Origin: Paenibacillus sp. FSL H8-0048
GTDB taxonomy: Bacteria; Bacillota; Bacilli; Paenibacillales; Paenibacillaceae
Assembly: GCF_038002825.1 (NCBI RefSeq)
Contig: NZ_JBBODF010000001.1
Coordinates: 7,068,001-7,132,000, forward strand
Direction of reading: 5' to 3'
Length of the DNA: 64,000 nt
Below the pieces are notes generated by a model. It ran no database searches and had not been told where the DNA came from. It was given only the letters and a program-made list of their open reading frames with translations. This document shows positions 51,781-61,257 of this stretch, piece by piece. Position 1 is the stretch's first letter, and each line of letters starts with the position of its first letter. The position numbers and the translations under genes are program-made.

Positions 51781-51822
51781 AAAAACGCATTCCGGCCGGT
51801 TCAGGGCTGGAGTGCGTTTTAA
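51781..51822. terminator. Terminator between convergent genes
   Basis: AAAACGCATTCC pairs with GGAGTGCGTTTT around a 15-base loop; serves the DUF2007 gene and, on the other strand, tdk. Confidence 0.85.
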
Positions 51823-51841
51823 TGTTGTATATAAGGGTATT

Positions 51842-52417
51842 TTACAATGGGGGATTCTTGTGGCATTTCCGGCAGACCGGGTAATAGGCTTCATTGCCGC
51901 CGATCTGGATCTGTTTGCCGCTGTATACCGGCTTGCCGTTCTCGACCCGCAGTGCCATGGTGGCTTTCCGTGCGCAGAACCAGCAGATGGTCTTCATTTC
52001 TTCAATCTTGTCGGCGTAGATCAGCATATATTTGCTGCCTTCGAACAGATTGTTCTGGAAATCATTTTTGAGGCCGAAGGCCATCACCGGAATGTCCAGC
52101 TCATCCACAATGCGCACCAGCTGCAGGATGCAGTCCTTGCTCAGGAACTGGCACTCGTCAATCAGCACACAGTGGGGCTTTGGCAGACTATTTTTGACGA
52201 TGGTGTACATATCTGTATGCTCATCAATCGGAATGGCCTGCTTGCGCAGTCCGATCCGGGAGGAGATGTAGCCCACTTCATCCCGGTTATCAATGGAAGG
52301 TGTGAAGAGAAGCACGGATTTGCCCTGCTCTTCATAATTATGGGCCACCTTGAGAATCTCAATGGATTTGCCGCTGTTCATTGCCCCATACCTGAAAAAT
52401 AACTGTGCCACGTCCAT
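51842..52417 (-). CDS. tdk: Thymidine kinase
   Basis: A 191-residue type II thymidine kinase: P-loop FRYGAMNSGKSIEIL, Walker B VLIDECQFLS, and a zinc-binding lasso (CWFCARK ... CRKCH). It phosphorylates thymidine in the salvage pathway. ATG at 52417 has AAAGGAT upstream. Confidence 0.96.
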   Translation of the reverse strand: MDVAQLFFRYGAMNSGKSIEILKVAHNYEEQGKSVLLFTPSIDNRDEVGYISSRIGLRKQAIPIDEHTDMYTIVKNSLPKPHCVLIDECQFLSKDCILQLVRIVDELDIPVMAFGLKNDFQNNLFEGSKYMLIYADKIEEMKTICWFCARKATMALRVENGKPVYSGKQIQIGGNEAYYPVCRKCHKNPPL

Positions 52418-52593
52418 CTATCCTTTCACTGTTCAGCTAATCTGCTACACGACCCAAAAATCGACCTTACTAGAGTATCATACTCGGGGCCGGAGTAGCC
52501 AGTGCAAACATTGTTTCCGACCGGGATGTGCTATAATGAACGCAATTGTGTCTTCAGTTGGAGAATATAGTGAACAGAAGGGAAGTTAGTCAG

Positions 52594-52803
52594 GTGACAG
52601 AGAAATTGGAGCAATACAAGGAACGGATCCATGCGCTGCGGGAGAAGGGGGAGCTTATGCCGGGTACGGAGCATTTACTGGAAGACATGCTGGCCGAGCT
52701 CACTGAGCTGAACCGCAGCAACAAGGCACTGCGCCGGGTCATTCTGAAGTCGGGACAGGGCTCTGCCATGTCTACCCGCTTGCGGGATGCGCTCTACGAA
52801 TAA
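52594..52803 (+). CDS. Small coiled-coil protein
   Basis: A 69-residue acidic helical protein (MTEKLEQYKERIHALREKGE ... LLEDMLAELTELNRSNKALRRVI). GTG at 52594 has AAGGGAAG upstream and is favoured over earlier in-frame codons. It precedes the ABC exporter by 18 bases, so may be co-transcribed. No family recognised. Confidence 0.65.
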   Translation: MTEKLEQYKERIHALREKGELMPGTEHLLEDMLAELTELNRSNKALRRVILKSGQGSAMSTRLRDALYE

Positions 52804-52821
52804 GCAAATGGGGTATTTTCG

Positions 52822-54564
52822 ATGAAGCTAATGTTGACTTTTCTAAAAAAATACCGGGTCGCCGCCATTGCCGCGCTGGTCATGATGCTGATTGAGCTGG
52901 CCGTGGAGCTGTCACAGCCGCTGCTGATCTCCAAAATCATTGATGACGGTATCCGGCAACAGGACACGGCTGTGGTCTGGCTGTGGGGCGGTGTGCTGGT
53001 GGGGAGTGCCGCTGTGGCGTTTTTGGCGGGAATACTCAGCTCCTTTTTTGCGTCGCATGTCAGTCAGGGGTTCGCGTTCGATCTGCGTGACAAGCTGTAT
53101 GAAAAGGTACAGTCGTTCTCTTACAATATTTTTAGCCGCTTTCCCACTTCGTCCCTGATCACCCGCCTTACCGGCGATGTAACACAAATTCAGGATACGA
53201 TATTCATGGGGCTGCGGTTCATGACCCGTATTCCGCTGGTTGTGATCGGAAGCGTGATTATGGCGCTTGTTGTACATATCAAGCTGGGGCTGCTGCTGAC
53301 CGTGACGCTGCCGTTTTTGGTAATTTTCATGATCTGGCTGATGCGCAGGGCGTCCGAGCTGTTCCGCAATGTGCAGAGCCGGCTTGACGGCGTGAATGGT
53401 GTGATTCAGGAGAATCTGACCGGAATCCGGCTGATTCGTGTCTTTGTACGGATGGGCCATGAGATCGGGCGGTTCGCAACGTTCAGCGGAGAGCTGATGA
53501 GATCGACGGTTGCGGCGCTGCGGCTTACTGAGACCTCAACGCCGTTCATTATGATTATTGTCAATGCCGGGATTCTGGCTGTGCTTTGGTTTGGGCGGAT
53601 AGAGATCTCTACAGGGGATGCGACACTGGGGCAGACGGTTGCTGTCATTAACTACTCGCTGAGGACGATGGGAGCGCTGTCAGCGTTATCCTGGATCATG
53701 GTCAGCTTCTCCCGTGCACGGGCGTCTTCGGGACGGGTTGCTGAAGTTATGGCGGCAAGCGAAGGTCCGGGCGAGCTGGGCATGACTTCTGGAGAAGGAC
53801 TAGTGTCTGCGGTTCAGGGCATGGTGGAATTTCAGCAGGTCAGCTTCAGCTATCCCGGCAGTGACATTAAGGTGCTGGAGGACATCTCCTTCACGGTGCA
53901 GCCGGGAGAACGTGTGGCGATTATGGGCGCGACCGGCTCAGGCAAATCCTCTCTGGTAACGCTAATTCCCCGGCTGTATGAATGCGGCAGCGGGAGCATC
54001 CTGGTGGACGGACAGAAGCATACGGAGATGGATATGCAGACCTTGCGGGGCTCGATTGGCTATGTACCGCAGGAGGTGCTCCTGTTCACCGGCTCGATCC
54101 GGGAGAATATAGCCTGGGGAAATGCAGCGGCGAGTCAGGCGGAGATTGAGCAGGCAGCGGCGGCAGCGCAGATTCATGACACGGTTGCAGCGCTGCCGCA
54201 GGGCTACGATACTGCCCTCGGGCAACGCGGAGTCAATCTGTCGGGCGGGCAGAAGCAGCGTCTGAGCATTGCGCGGGCGCTGGTGCGCAGACCGGCGATT
54301 CTGATTCTCGACGACAGCACCAGTGCGCTTGATGCGGTGACGGAGGGGCTTTTGCTGGCAGAGCTGAAGAAGTTGTCCTGCACGACCTTCCTGATCACGC
54401 AGAAAATCAGCTCAACCGCTTCGGCGGATCTGATTCTGCTGCTGGACGAAGGCCGGCTGATTGCGCAGGGGACCCATTCCGAGCTTATGGATAAGTCCGC
54501 GCTGTACCGAAAAATCTATCAATCGCAGACAGGGGAGGCGCAGCATGTTCAAAGCACTCATTGA
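52822..54564 (+). CDS. ABC exporter half-transporter with degenerate ATPase site (YheI/BmrC-like)
   Basis: A 580-residue protein of six membrane helices plus ABC domain: Walker A MGATGSGKSSLV, signature LSGGQKQRLS, Walker B ILILDDSTSALD. The catalytic Glu after Walker B is Asp, and the H-loop is ITQK, with Gln instead of His. Such changes mark the non-consensus subunit of heterodimeric exporters (BmrCD, TM287/288). Overlaps the partner gene by 20 bases. Substrate probably hydrophobic drugs or lipids. Confidence 0.92.
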   Translation: MKLMLTFLKKYRVAAIAALVMMLIELAVELSQPLLISKIIDDGIRQQDTAVVWLWGGVLVGSAAVAFLAGILSSFFASHVSQGFAFDLRDKLYEKVQSFSYNIFSRFPTSSLITRLTGDVTQIQDTIFMGLRFMTRIPLVVIGSVIMALVVHIKLGLLLTVTLPFLVIFMIWLMRRASELFRNVQSRLDGVNGVIQENLTGIRLIRVFVRMGHEIGRFATFSGELMRSTVAALRLTETSTPFIMIIVNAGILAVLWFGRIEISTGDATLGQTVAVINYSLRTMGALSALSWIMVSFSRARASSGRVAEVMAASEGPGELGMTSGEGLVSAVQGMVEFQQVSFSYPGSDIKVLEDISFTVQPGERVAIMGATGSGKSSLVTLIPRLYECGSGSILVDGQKHTEMDMQTLRGSIGYVPQEVLLFTGSIRENIAWGNAAASQAEIEQAAAAAQIHDTVAALPQGYDTALGQRGVNLSGGQKQRLSIARALVRRPAILILDDSTSALDAVTEGLLLAELKKLSCTTFLITQKISSTASADLILLLDEGRLIAQGTHSELMDKSALYRKIYQSQTGEAQHVQSTH

Positions 54565-56392
54565 GCCGTTCCGCTATCCGAAGCTGGAGGTAGGTCATGG
54601 CGAAGCCAAGATCTTCGGGGCGATGGGCAGCCGGAAGCCGAAGGCAAAGGCCAAGAACTGGTCAGGCACATTAGGACGCATATGGACTTATCTCGCTGAA
54701 CGCCGGACCAAGCTGATCTTAGTGCTGTTCATGGTTCTGCTAAGCTCAGCCCTGTCGCTCCTTGGACCCTACCTGATCAGCCGGGCAGTGGACGATTACC
54801 TGGGCGGGGAGGGCGGCAGAACGTGGGGCATCTTCCTGCTGGTGCTGGCGCTCGTCTACCTGCTGAATTCCCTGGTCTCCTGGCTGCAAAATGTCTGGAT
54901 GATCGAAGTGGCCCAGGAGACGGTCTACCGGATGCGGACGGATCTGTTCTCGCACCTCCACCGCTTGCCGATCTCCTTCTTCAACCGCAGGCAGCAGGGG
55001 GAGATTATGAGCCGTCTGACCAATGATATTGAGAATATTAGCTCGACGCTGAACAGCTCGGCGATTCAGATCTTTTCCAGTATTCTGACGCTGGTGGGAA
55101 CGGTGGGTGTGATGCTGTGGCTCAGCCCGTTGCTGACGCTGCTGACCTTCATTGTGGTGCCGCTGATGATGCTGGGCATGCGCTGGATTACCCGGCGGAC
55201 CGGCCCGCTGTTCAAGGAGCGGCAGCGGAACATGGGGGAACTGAACGGGTTCATCGAAGAGACGTTGTCCGGGCAGCGGATTATCAAAGCCTTCTCGCAG
55301 GAGGAGCGGGTAATTACCGGCTTCAGAGAGCGTAATAGACGGATTATGCTGTCAGGGTATTGGGCGCAATCGATTTCGGGCTTTATTCCCAAGCTGATGA
55401 ATGGTCTGAACAATCTGAGCTTTGCCATCGTGGCCGGAGTCGGGGGGCTGCTGGCGATCCGCGGACTGGTGACGGTGGGGATTATTATCGCTTTTGCCGA
55501 ATATGCCCGCCAGTTCACCCGGCCGCTGAATGATCTGGCGAACCAGTGGAACACCCTGCTGTCGGCTATTGCCGGGGCGGAGCGTGTCTTCGAGGTACTG
55601 GATGAGGAGACGGAGGCCCGGGATGAAGGCGCGGCAGTGAAGCTTGAACATGTGGAGGGAGCTGTAAAATTCACAGATGTGGCCTTCTCCTATGAAGGTG
55701 GCGCCGATACGCTCCAGGGAATTACGTTTGAGGCGAAGCCCGGGGAGATGATTGCGCTGGTCGGACCTACCGGTGCCGGCAAAACGACGCTAATCGGCCT
55801 GCTGTCCCGCTTCTACGACCCAAGCCGTGGCAGCATTACGCTGGACGGGCGGGAGCTGTCAACGGTCACCCGTGAAAGTCTGCGTAGCCACATGGCCTTC
55901 GTCCTCCAGGACTCCTTCCTGTTCAAAGGTACGATCCGCGATAATATCCGCTACGGCCGGCTGGATGCAACCGATGAAGAGGTGGAGGAGGCCGCGAAGC
56001 TGGCCAATGCCCACGCCTTCATCATGAGACTTCAGGACGGCTACGACCGGATGCTGTCTGTGGACGGCAGCGGTATCAGCCAGGGGCAGAAGCAACTCTT
56101 GGCTATTGCCCGGGCAATTTTGGCGAATCCGTCCATGCTGGTGCTGGATGAGGCGACGAGCAGCATCGATACGGTGACCGAGATCAAGATTCAGGAGGGG
56201 CTCCAGGCGCTGATGCGCGGCCGGACCAGCTTCGTCATCGCCCACCGGCTGGGCACGATCCGCGCAGCCGACCGAATTCTGGTGCTTGAGGGCGGCCGCC
56301 TGCTGCAGCAGGGCTCGCATGAGGAGCTGCTGAAGCAGGGCGGCCTCTACCGCGAGCTGGTGCGGGGGAGTAAGGAAGAGGCTGGGGAGTGA
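54545..56392 (+). CDS. ABC exporter half-transporter, catalytic partner (YheH/BmrD-like)
   Basis: A 615-residue exporter subunit with an N-terminal extension of about 55 residues before the first helix, six membrane helices and a consensus ABC domain: GPTGAGKTTLIGLL, ISQGQKQLLAIARAIL, MLVLDEATSSID, H-loop FVIAHRLGT. ATG at 54545 follows GGGGAGG. It supplies the complete catalytic residues for the heterodimer with the upstream gene. Confidence 0.93.
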   Translation: MFKALIEPFRYPKLEVGHGEAKIFGAMGSRKPKAKAKNWSGTLGRIWTYLAERRTKLILVLFMVLLSSALSLLGPYLISRAVDDYLGGEGGRTWGIFLLVLALVYLLNSLVSWLQNVWMIEVAQETVYRMRTDLFSHLHRLPISFFNRRQQGEIMSRLTNDIENISSTLNSSAIQIFSSILTLVGTVGVMLWLSPLLTLLTFIVVPLMMLGMRWITRRTGPLFKERQRNMGELNGFIEETLSGQRIIKAFSQEERVITGFRERNRRIMLSGYWAQSISGFIPKLMNGLNNLSFAIVAGVGGLLAIRGLVTVGIIIAFAEYARQFTRPLNDLANQWNTLLSAIAGAERVFEVLDEETEARDEGAAVKLEHVEGAVKFTDVAFSYEGGADTLQGITFEAKPGEMIALVGPTGAGKTTLIGLLSRFYDPSRGSITLDGRELSTVTRESLRSHMAFVLQDSFLFKGTIRDNIRYGRLDATDEEVEEAAKLANAHAFIMRLQDGYDRMLSVDGSGISQGQKQLLAIARAILANPSMLVLDEATSSIDTVTEIKIQEGLQALMRGRTSFVIAHRLGTIRAADRILVLEGGRLLQQGSHEELLKQGGLYRELVRGSKEEAGE

Positions 56393-56582
56393 ATGAGCGC
56401 TGAGTAGAGAGAGCGGGCGTGTGCTGGAGCTTTTGCAGGAATGTTTGACGGACCGGATGAAGGATGAAAGCACGTGTGGAGTCCGATGAAGGAAGGCGGT
56501 TCATATATAGGCTGATGAGGAAGGTACGCTGGCGGTTAAAATGCGCTGTAGATGGGATTCAATTGCCATTCGAGTAAGCTGA

Positions 56583-56761
56583 TTGTAGTTTGTGCAACAG
56601 AAAACCGGATTCGCAGCGGAAAAGCTCAGTCTGTTGTATTTGGTACATTAGATTTTGTCAGCTTGGGGCTAATAGCGGGTTTGAGCGAAATTCTGTTGTA
56701 CAAAGTACAATAGCTTCTGATTTCTGCCGGATATGGCTCTATTCTGCTGTACATTGTGCAA
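56583..56761 (+). repeat. Array F: four inverted repeats spaced 51-62-51 bp
   Basis: Sites start at 56583 (TTGTA/TGCAA), 56634 (TTGTA/TACAT), 56696 (TTGTA/TACAA) and 56747 (CTGTA/TGCAA), each with a 5-base centre. Spacing is identical to array A, 47 kb away. Lies in the 490-base gap after the ABC exporter; the rest of the gap (56393-56582) shows nothing recognisable. Confidence 0.85.
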
Positions 56762-56821
56762 TTGCTCTATGCGTAACGTGTACAGCAGGTAACTAATATT
56801 GGGTAGGATCTGTAACCAACA

Positions 56822-56868
56822 AGGGGATGCCTCAGCAGCCGGTTCGTTCATGGCTTGAGGCATCCCCT
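56822..56868. terminator. Terminator hairpin
   Basis: AGGGGATGCCTCA and TGAGGCATCCCCT form a perfect 13-bp stem around a 21-base loop, just downstream of the minus-strand DUF2627 gene. Confidence 0.8.
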
Positions 56869-56883
56869 GTTTCAAGTATAGGA

Positions 56884-57189
56884 TTACGAGCGTGCTTCGG
56901 AGGACGGGGGCTGCTGCGCTTGCTGCTTCTCCCGGAAACGGGGTCCTACGTAGTTCTTCTTGCGGTCACGGGTCAGAATCCAGCCGCCGAGGAAGGTCAT
57001 TCCTGCCAGGAATAAAAGCAGCCCGCCGCCGAAATGCAGCCACGCAAATTCGGGAATAGCAGTCTCATCGCCATGCATGGCGAAATAGTTGAACAGATCA
57101 TCTTTCATCATCAGGAAGCCCGTCATCGCCAGGAGGCCGGGGATCACCAGAATAAGAATGGCAATGAAGCGTGAAATCAGCAGTTTCAT
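56884..57189 (-). CDS. yqzF: DUF2627 membrane protein (YqzF-like)
   Basis: A 101-residue protein with two helices (about 4-24 FIAILILVIPGLLAMTGFLM; 50-72 FGGGLLLFLAGMTFLGGWIL) and a basic tail. In B. subtilis yqzF sits beside the bkd operon; here it is divergent from lpd. GAGGAG precedes ATG at 57189. Function unknown. Confidence 0.82.
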   Translation of the reverse strand: MKLLISRFIAILILVIPGLLAMTGFLMMKDDLFNYFAMHGDETAIPEFAWLHFGGGLLLFLAGMTFLGGWILTRDRKKNYVGPRFREKQQAQQPPSSEARS

Positions 57190-57356
57190 CACAGTCGCTC
57201 CTCTTCGCAGCCGTTTGAATTCACCCATATGATAACGCTTTAACCTGCAAAAGTCCATGAATACATGACGTTTGTAGGTTTTGTATTACTCCCGAAAGAG
57301 AGTACAATATAATAGATTGAACTGAATTCACGAGGAATGACTGGAGGATACATATC

Positions 57357-58778
57357 ATGACAATGACCTGTGATGTAGCGATACTTGGCGGTGGCACCGG
57401 CGGTTATGTAGCAGCGATCCGCGCTGCACAGCTGGGCAAGTCTGTTATCGTTATTGAAATGGACAAGCTGGGCGGAACCTGCCTGCACCGCGGCTGTATT
57501 CCCAGCAAATCACTGCTGCGCAGTGCAGAGGTATTGGCTGAAATCAACGAGAGCGAAAGCTACGGTATAGAGACTACAGGCACTAAGCTGGTATTCCCCA
57601 AAGTGCAGCAGCGCAAGGAAGCGGTAGTGGAGCAGCTTCATCAGGGGGTACAGTATCTGATGCGCAAGCATAAGATTCAGGTGGTAAAGGGCAAAGGCCG
57701 GATCATCGGCCCGTCGATCTTCTCCCCGCGCAGCGGCGCTGTGGCCGTGGAGCTGGAGGATGGCGAGATGGAGACCGTGGTCTCTACGAATCTCATCATC
57801 GCTACCGGCTCGCGTCCGCGCGTTCTGCCGGGCCTGGTGCCTGACGGTAAGGTGATTCTGAGCAGCGAAGAAGCACTGACGCTTGAGGAGCTGCCGGCCT
57901 CAATAATTATTGTGGGCGGCGGAGTAATCGGAGTGGAGTGGGCGTCGATGCTGGCTGATTTTGGCGTACAGGTGACTGTAGTCGAGGCTGCCGGACAACT
58001 GCTGCCGCAGGAGGATGAAGAGGTGGCCCGCGAGCTGCTGCGCCTGCTGAAGAAACGCGGAGTCCGGGTGCTCACCGGAACAACGGTGGATGCCGAGACC
58101 TGCACAGTGTCGGAGACAGGAATTACGATTGAAGCCCGCAAGGGGGAGCAGAGCCAGAGCCTGTCGGCTGACAAGCTGCTCGTATCCGTAGGACGTGTAG
58201 CGAATATTGAGAATCTTGGACTTGAAAATACAGATATCCGCTTCGACACAGGTGTCATTGCGGTAAATACCAATATGCAGACGGGTGAACCGCATATCTA
58301 TGCGATTGGCGATTGTATCGGCGGACTGCAGCTGGCTCATGCTGCCAGCCATGAAGGCATTCGTGCCGTCAACCATCTGGCCGGTGAAGCGCTCCATCCG
58401 TATGAAGCCCATCAGGTTCCGCGCTGTGTCTATACACGGCCGGAAGTGGCAAGTGTCGGATACACGGAGAAGGAAGCGAAGCAGCTCGGCCGTGATACGG
58501 TGACCGGGAAGTTCCCGTTCTCCGCCATCGGCAAAGCTATTGTCTACGGCATGAAGGACGGTTTCGTGAAGGTGGTGGCTGACGCGAAGAACGGGGATAT
58601 CCTCGGCGTGCAGATGATCGGCCCGCATGTTACTGATCTGATCGGCGAAGCGGCGCTGGCGCAGATTCTGGATGCCACACCTTGGGAGGTCGGGGAGGCT
58701 GTACATGCTCATCCGACACTGTCGGAGGTTCTGGGCGAGGCGATGCTGGCAGTGGATGGAAGAGCAATCGGATTCTAG
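57357..58778 (+). CDS. lpdV: Dihydrolipoamide dehydrogenase (E3) of the branched-chain complex
   Basis: A 473-residue FAD/NAD enzyme: FAD-binding VAILGGGTGGYVAAIRAAQ, redox-active disulphide GGTCLHRGCIPSK, NAD-site IIVGGGVIGVEWASM and C-terminal HAHPTLSEVLGEAM with the catalytic His. It reoxidises lipoyl groups on E2. TGGAGGATA precedes ATG. Assignment to the bkd complex follows from the genes downstream. Confidence 0.94.
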   Translation: MTMTCDVAILGGGTGGYVAAIRAAQLGKSVIVIEMDKLGGTCLHRGCIPSKSLLRSAEVLAEINESESYGIETTGTKLVFPKVQQRKEAVVEQLHQGVQYLMRKHKIQVVKGKGRIIGPSIFSPRSGAVAVELEDGEMETVVSTNLIIATGSRPRVLPGLVPDGKVILSSEEALTLEELPASIIIVGGGVIGVEWASMLADFGVQVTVVEAAGQLLPQEDEEVARELLRLLKKRGVRVLTGTTVDAETCTVSETGITIEARKGEQSQSLSADKLLVSVGRVANIENLGLENTDIRFDTGVIAVNTNMQTGEPHIYAIGDCIGGLQLAHAASHEGIRAVNHLAGEALHPYEAHQVPRCVYTRPEVASVGYTEKEAKQLGRDTVTGKFPFSAIGKAIVYGMKDGFVKVVADAKNGDILGVQMIGPHVTDLIGEAALAQILDATPWEVGEAVHAHPTLSEVLGEAMLAVDGRAIGF

Positions 58779-58903
58779 CGTGCGATAGAGAGCTTAACAA
58801 GAAGGCCGGAGGGAGCGGAAGGCGCGTACTGCGCTGGGTATCGCTCCATACCGGCTATATTTGTTCAAATATAAGAATTTTGTAAATTGCATACAATATC
58901 GTA

Positions 58904-58964
58904 TCCTTCTATTTCTCGCTGAAACGGTACCGTCCTTTAATAGGACGGCAAAGCCGTTTCCACT
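58904..58964 (+). repeat. 61-bp double-hairpin element, copy 2
   Basis: 55 of 61 bases match the element at 20138-20198. Outer arms GAAACGG / CCGTTTC; inner arms CCGTCC / GGACGG are perfectly complementary in this copy. It lies between lpdV and its terminator. Confidence 0.85.
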
Positions 58965-58977
58965 AGGGTTTCAGAAT

Positions 58978-58999
58978 CTCCGCTTGGCGGAGGGATTTT
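58978..58999 (+). terminator. Short terminator-like hairpin after lpdV
   Basis: CTCCGC and GCGGAG pair around TTG, followed by GGATTTT. TATAAT at about 59028 behind it may be the -10 of a promoter for bkdAA. The remaining bases to 59171 include a CCGCC/GGCGG hairpin and no gene. Confidence 0.6.
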
Positions 59000-59171
59000 G
59001 GCTTTTCTTTTTGCCGGAAAAACGATTATAATGAATTTAGTACCTGGTGATAGGATCAGGGCACATATATTAATATTAAAGTCAATCCGCCTGGCGGACG
59101 CGTCCTGAACCGGTTAGAGATAGCGGGGGCTGGAAGCTGGCCGGCAATACTTTTAAGGAGGTACCTCTTAT

Positions 59172-60203
59172 ATGGAATCCCAAGGTACTGTAGACACCGT
59201 TAACAGACATAAGCAGCTTGGACTCACAGACGGCCAGGTTATCGATATGTACAGATTCATGCAGCTCGGACGAAAATATGATGAACGCAGTCTGTTGTTA
59301 CAGCGTGCGGGCAAGATCAATTTCCATGTATCCGGCATCGGGCAGGAGGCGGCACAGGTCGCGGCGGCATTTGCACTGGACCGGGAGAACGACTATTTCC
59401 TTCCTTATTACCGGGATTATGCTTTTGTTCTCTCTGTCGGAATGACCACGCGCGAGCTGATGCTGTCCGTCTTTGCCAAGGCGGAAGATCCGAACAGCGG
59501 CGGCCGGCAGATGCCGGGCCACTTCGGGCACAAGCGCCTGCGGATTGTAACGGGCTCAAGCCCGGTCACGACCCAGGTTCCGCATGCTGCGGGCTTCGCG
59601 CTGGCGGCGAAGATGCAGAAGAAGAGGTTCGTCTCCTTCGTCACCTTCGGGGAAGGCTCCAGCAACCAGGGGGATTTCCATGAAGCGTGTAACTTTGCCG
59701 GTGTGAATAAGCTGCCTATGATTATTTTTTGCCAGAACAATCAGTATGCGATCTCGATTCCTGCTCACAAGCAGCTTGGCGGCAAGGTCAGTGACCGTGC
59801 GCTCGGCTACGGCTTCCCCGGCATCCGGGTGGACGGCAATGATCCGCTTGAGGTGTACCGCGTGGTGAAGGAAGCCCGCGAACGCGCGCTGGCCGGAGAA
59901 GGCCCGACCCTGATTGAAGCGATGATGTACCGTCTGTCGCCGCACTCCACTTCGGATAACGATCTGGCGTACCGGACGCAGGAGGAAGTCGATGAGAACT
60001 GGAAAAAAGACGGCATCGCCGCGTTCCGCACCTATCTGACCGGACTCGGTCTATGGAGTGACGAGCAGGAGCGTGATCTGGCTGCCGAATATAATCTTGA
60101 ACTGAAAGAAGCTATAACCTACGCGGAGAATGCGCCGTTCCCGAAACCGGAAGATACGCTGCTGCATGTCTACGATGAATCCGGCCTGAAGGGGGGCGCT
60201 TAA
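59172..60203 (+). CDS. bkdAA: Branched-chain 2-oxoacid dehydrogenase E1 alpha
   Basis: A 343-residue thiamine-diphosphate subunit: QLGRKYDERSLLLQRAGKIN, GHFGHKRLRIVTGSSPVTTQ, ThDP motif FGEGSSNQGDFHEACNFAGV ... FCQNNQYAIS and phosphorylation-loop region RLSPHSTSDND. With BkdAB it decarboxylates branched 2-oxoacids to provide primers for anteiso/iso fatty acids. AAGGAGG lies before the ATG. Confidence 0.95.
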   Translation: MESQGTVDTVNRHKQLGLTDGQVIDMYRFMQLGRKYDERSLLLQRAGKINFHVSGIGQEAAQVAAAFALDRENDYFLPYYRDYAFVLSVGMTTRELMLSVFAKAEDPNSGGRQMPGHFGHKRLRIVTGSSPVTTQVPHAAGFALAAKMQKKRFVSFVTFGEGSSNQGDFHEACNFAGVNKLPMIIFCQNNQYAISIPAHKQLGGKVSDRALGYGFPGIRVDGNDPLEVYRVVKEARERALAGEGPTLIEAMMYRLSPHSTSDNDLAYRTQEEVDENWKKDGIAAFRTYLTGLGLWSDEQERDLAAEYNLELKEAITYAENAPFPKPEDTLLHVYDESGLKGGA

Positions 60204-60206
60204 GCC

Positions 60207-61193
60207 ATGGCGATGATGGAATATATCGATGCAATCCGGCTGGCGATGAAGGAAGAGATGGAACGTGACGAGTCGGTGTTCGTGCTTGGTGAGGATGTCG
60301 GCGTGAAGGGAGGCGTCTTCACAACGACCAAAGGCTTGCAGGAGCAGTTCGGCGCAGAACGGGTGCTGGACACACCGCTTGCGGAATCTGCCATTGCAGG
60401 GGTGGCTATCGGTGCTGCGATGTACGGTATGAAGCCGATTGCCGAGATGCAGTACTCGGATTTCATGCTGCCCGCAACGAACCAGATTATCAGCGAAGCA
60501 GCCAAAATCCGCTACCGTTCCAATAATGACTGGAACTGTCCGGTTGTTATCCGCGCGCCGATCGGCGGCGGCATCTTCGGCGGGCTGTACCATTCGCAGT
60601 GCCCGGAGTCGATCTTCTTCGGCACGCCGGGACTTAAGATTGTGGCCCCTTATTCGGCTGCAGATGCGAAGGGACTGCTCAAGGCGGCTGTCCGTGATCC
60701 AGATCCGGTGCTGTTCTTCGAGAACAAGAAATGCTACAAGCTGATCAAGGGCGATGTGCCGGAAGGCGACTACACCGTGCCGATTGGTGAAGCGAATCTG
60801 CTGCGTGAAGGCAGCGATATTACGGTGATCGGGTATAGCCTGCCGCTGCATTTTGCGATGCAGGCAGCGGAGGAGCTGGAGAAGGAGCATGGCGTTACCG
60901 CACATATCCTCGATCTGCGCACCCTGCAGCCGCTGGACCGTGAGGCGATCATCGCTGCGGTACGTCAGACCGGCAAGGTGCTGATTGTCCATGAGGACAA
61001 CAAGACCGGAGGTATCGGCGCTGAAGTGGCGGCGATTATCGCCGAGCATTGTCTGTTTGACCTCGATGCCCCAATCTTCCGCCTGTGCGGACCCGATGTT
61101 CCGGCGATGCCGATCTCACCGCCGATGGAGAAATTCTTCCTGCTCAGCAAGGATAAGGTTAAGGCTGAGATGCTGCGTCTGGCGGAGTATTAA
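60207..61193 (+). CDS. bkdAB: Branched-chain 2-oxoacid dehydrogenase E1 beta
   Basis: A 328-residue transketolase-like subunit: VFVLGEDVGVKGGVFTTTKG, DTPLAESAIAGVAIGAAM, PVVIRAPIGGGIFGGLYHSQ and RTLQPLDREAIIAAVRQTGK. Starts 3 bases after bkdAA, so translationally coupled. Forms the alpha2beta2 E1. Confidence 0.96.
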   Translation: MAMMEYIDAIRLAMKEEMERDESVFVLGEDVGVKGGVFTTTKGLQEQFGAERVLDTPLAESAIAGVAIGAAMYGMKPIAEMQYSDFMLPATNQIISEAAKIRYRSNNDWNCPVVIRAPIGGGIFGGLYHSQCPESIFFGTPGLKIVAPYSAADAKGLLKAAVRDPDPVLFFENKKCYKLIKGDVPEGDYTVPIGEANLLREGSDITVIGYSLPLHFAMQAAEELEKEHGVTAHILDLRTLQPLDREAIIAAVRQTGKVLIVHEDNKTGGIGAEVAAIIAEHCLFDLDAPIFRLCGPDVPAMPISPPMEKFFLLSKDKVKAEMLRLAEY

Positions 61194-61257
61194 TATATAA
61201 GTGGAACAGGCGGGATGAGTAAGTTGAAACTGCCTGTGTCAACATTGAGCGATAATG

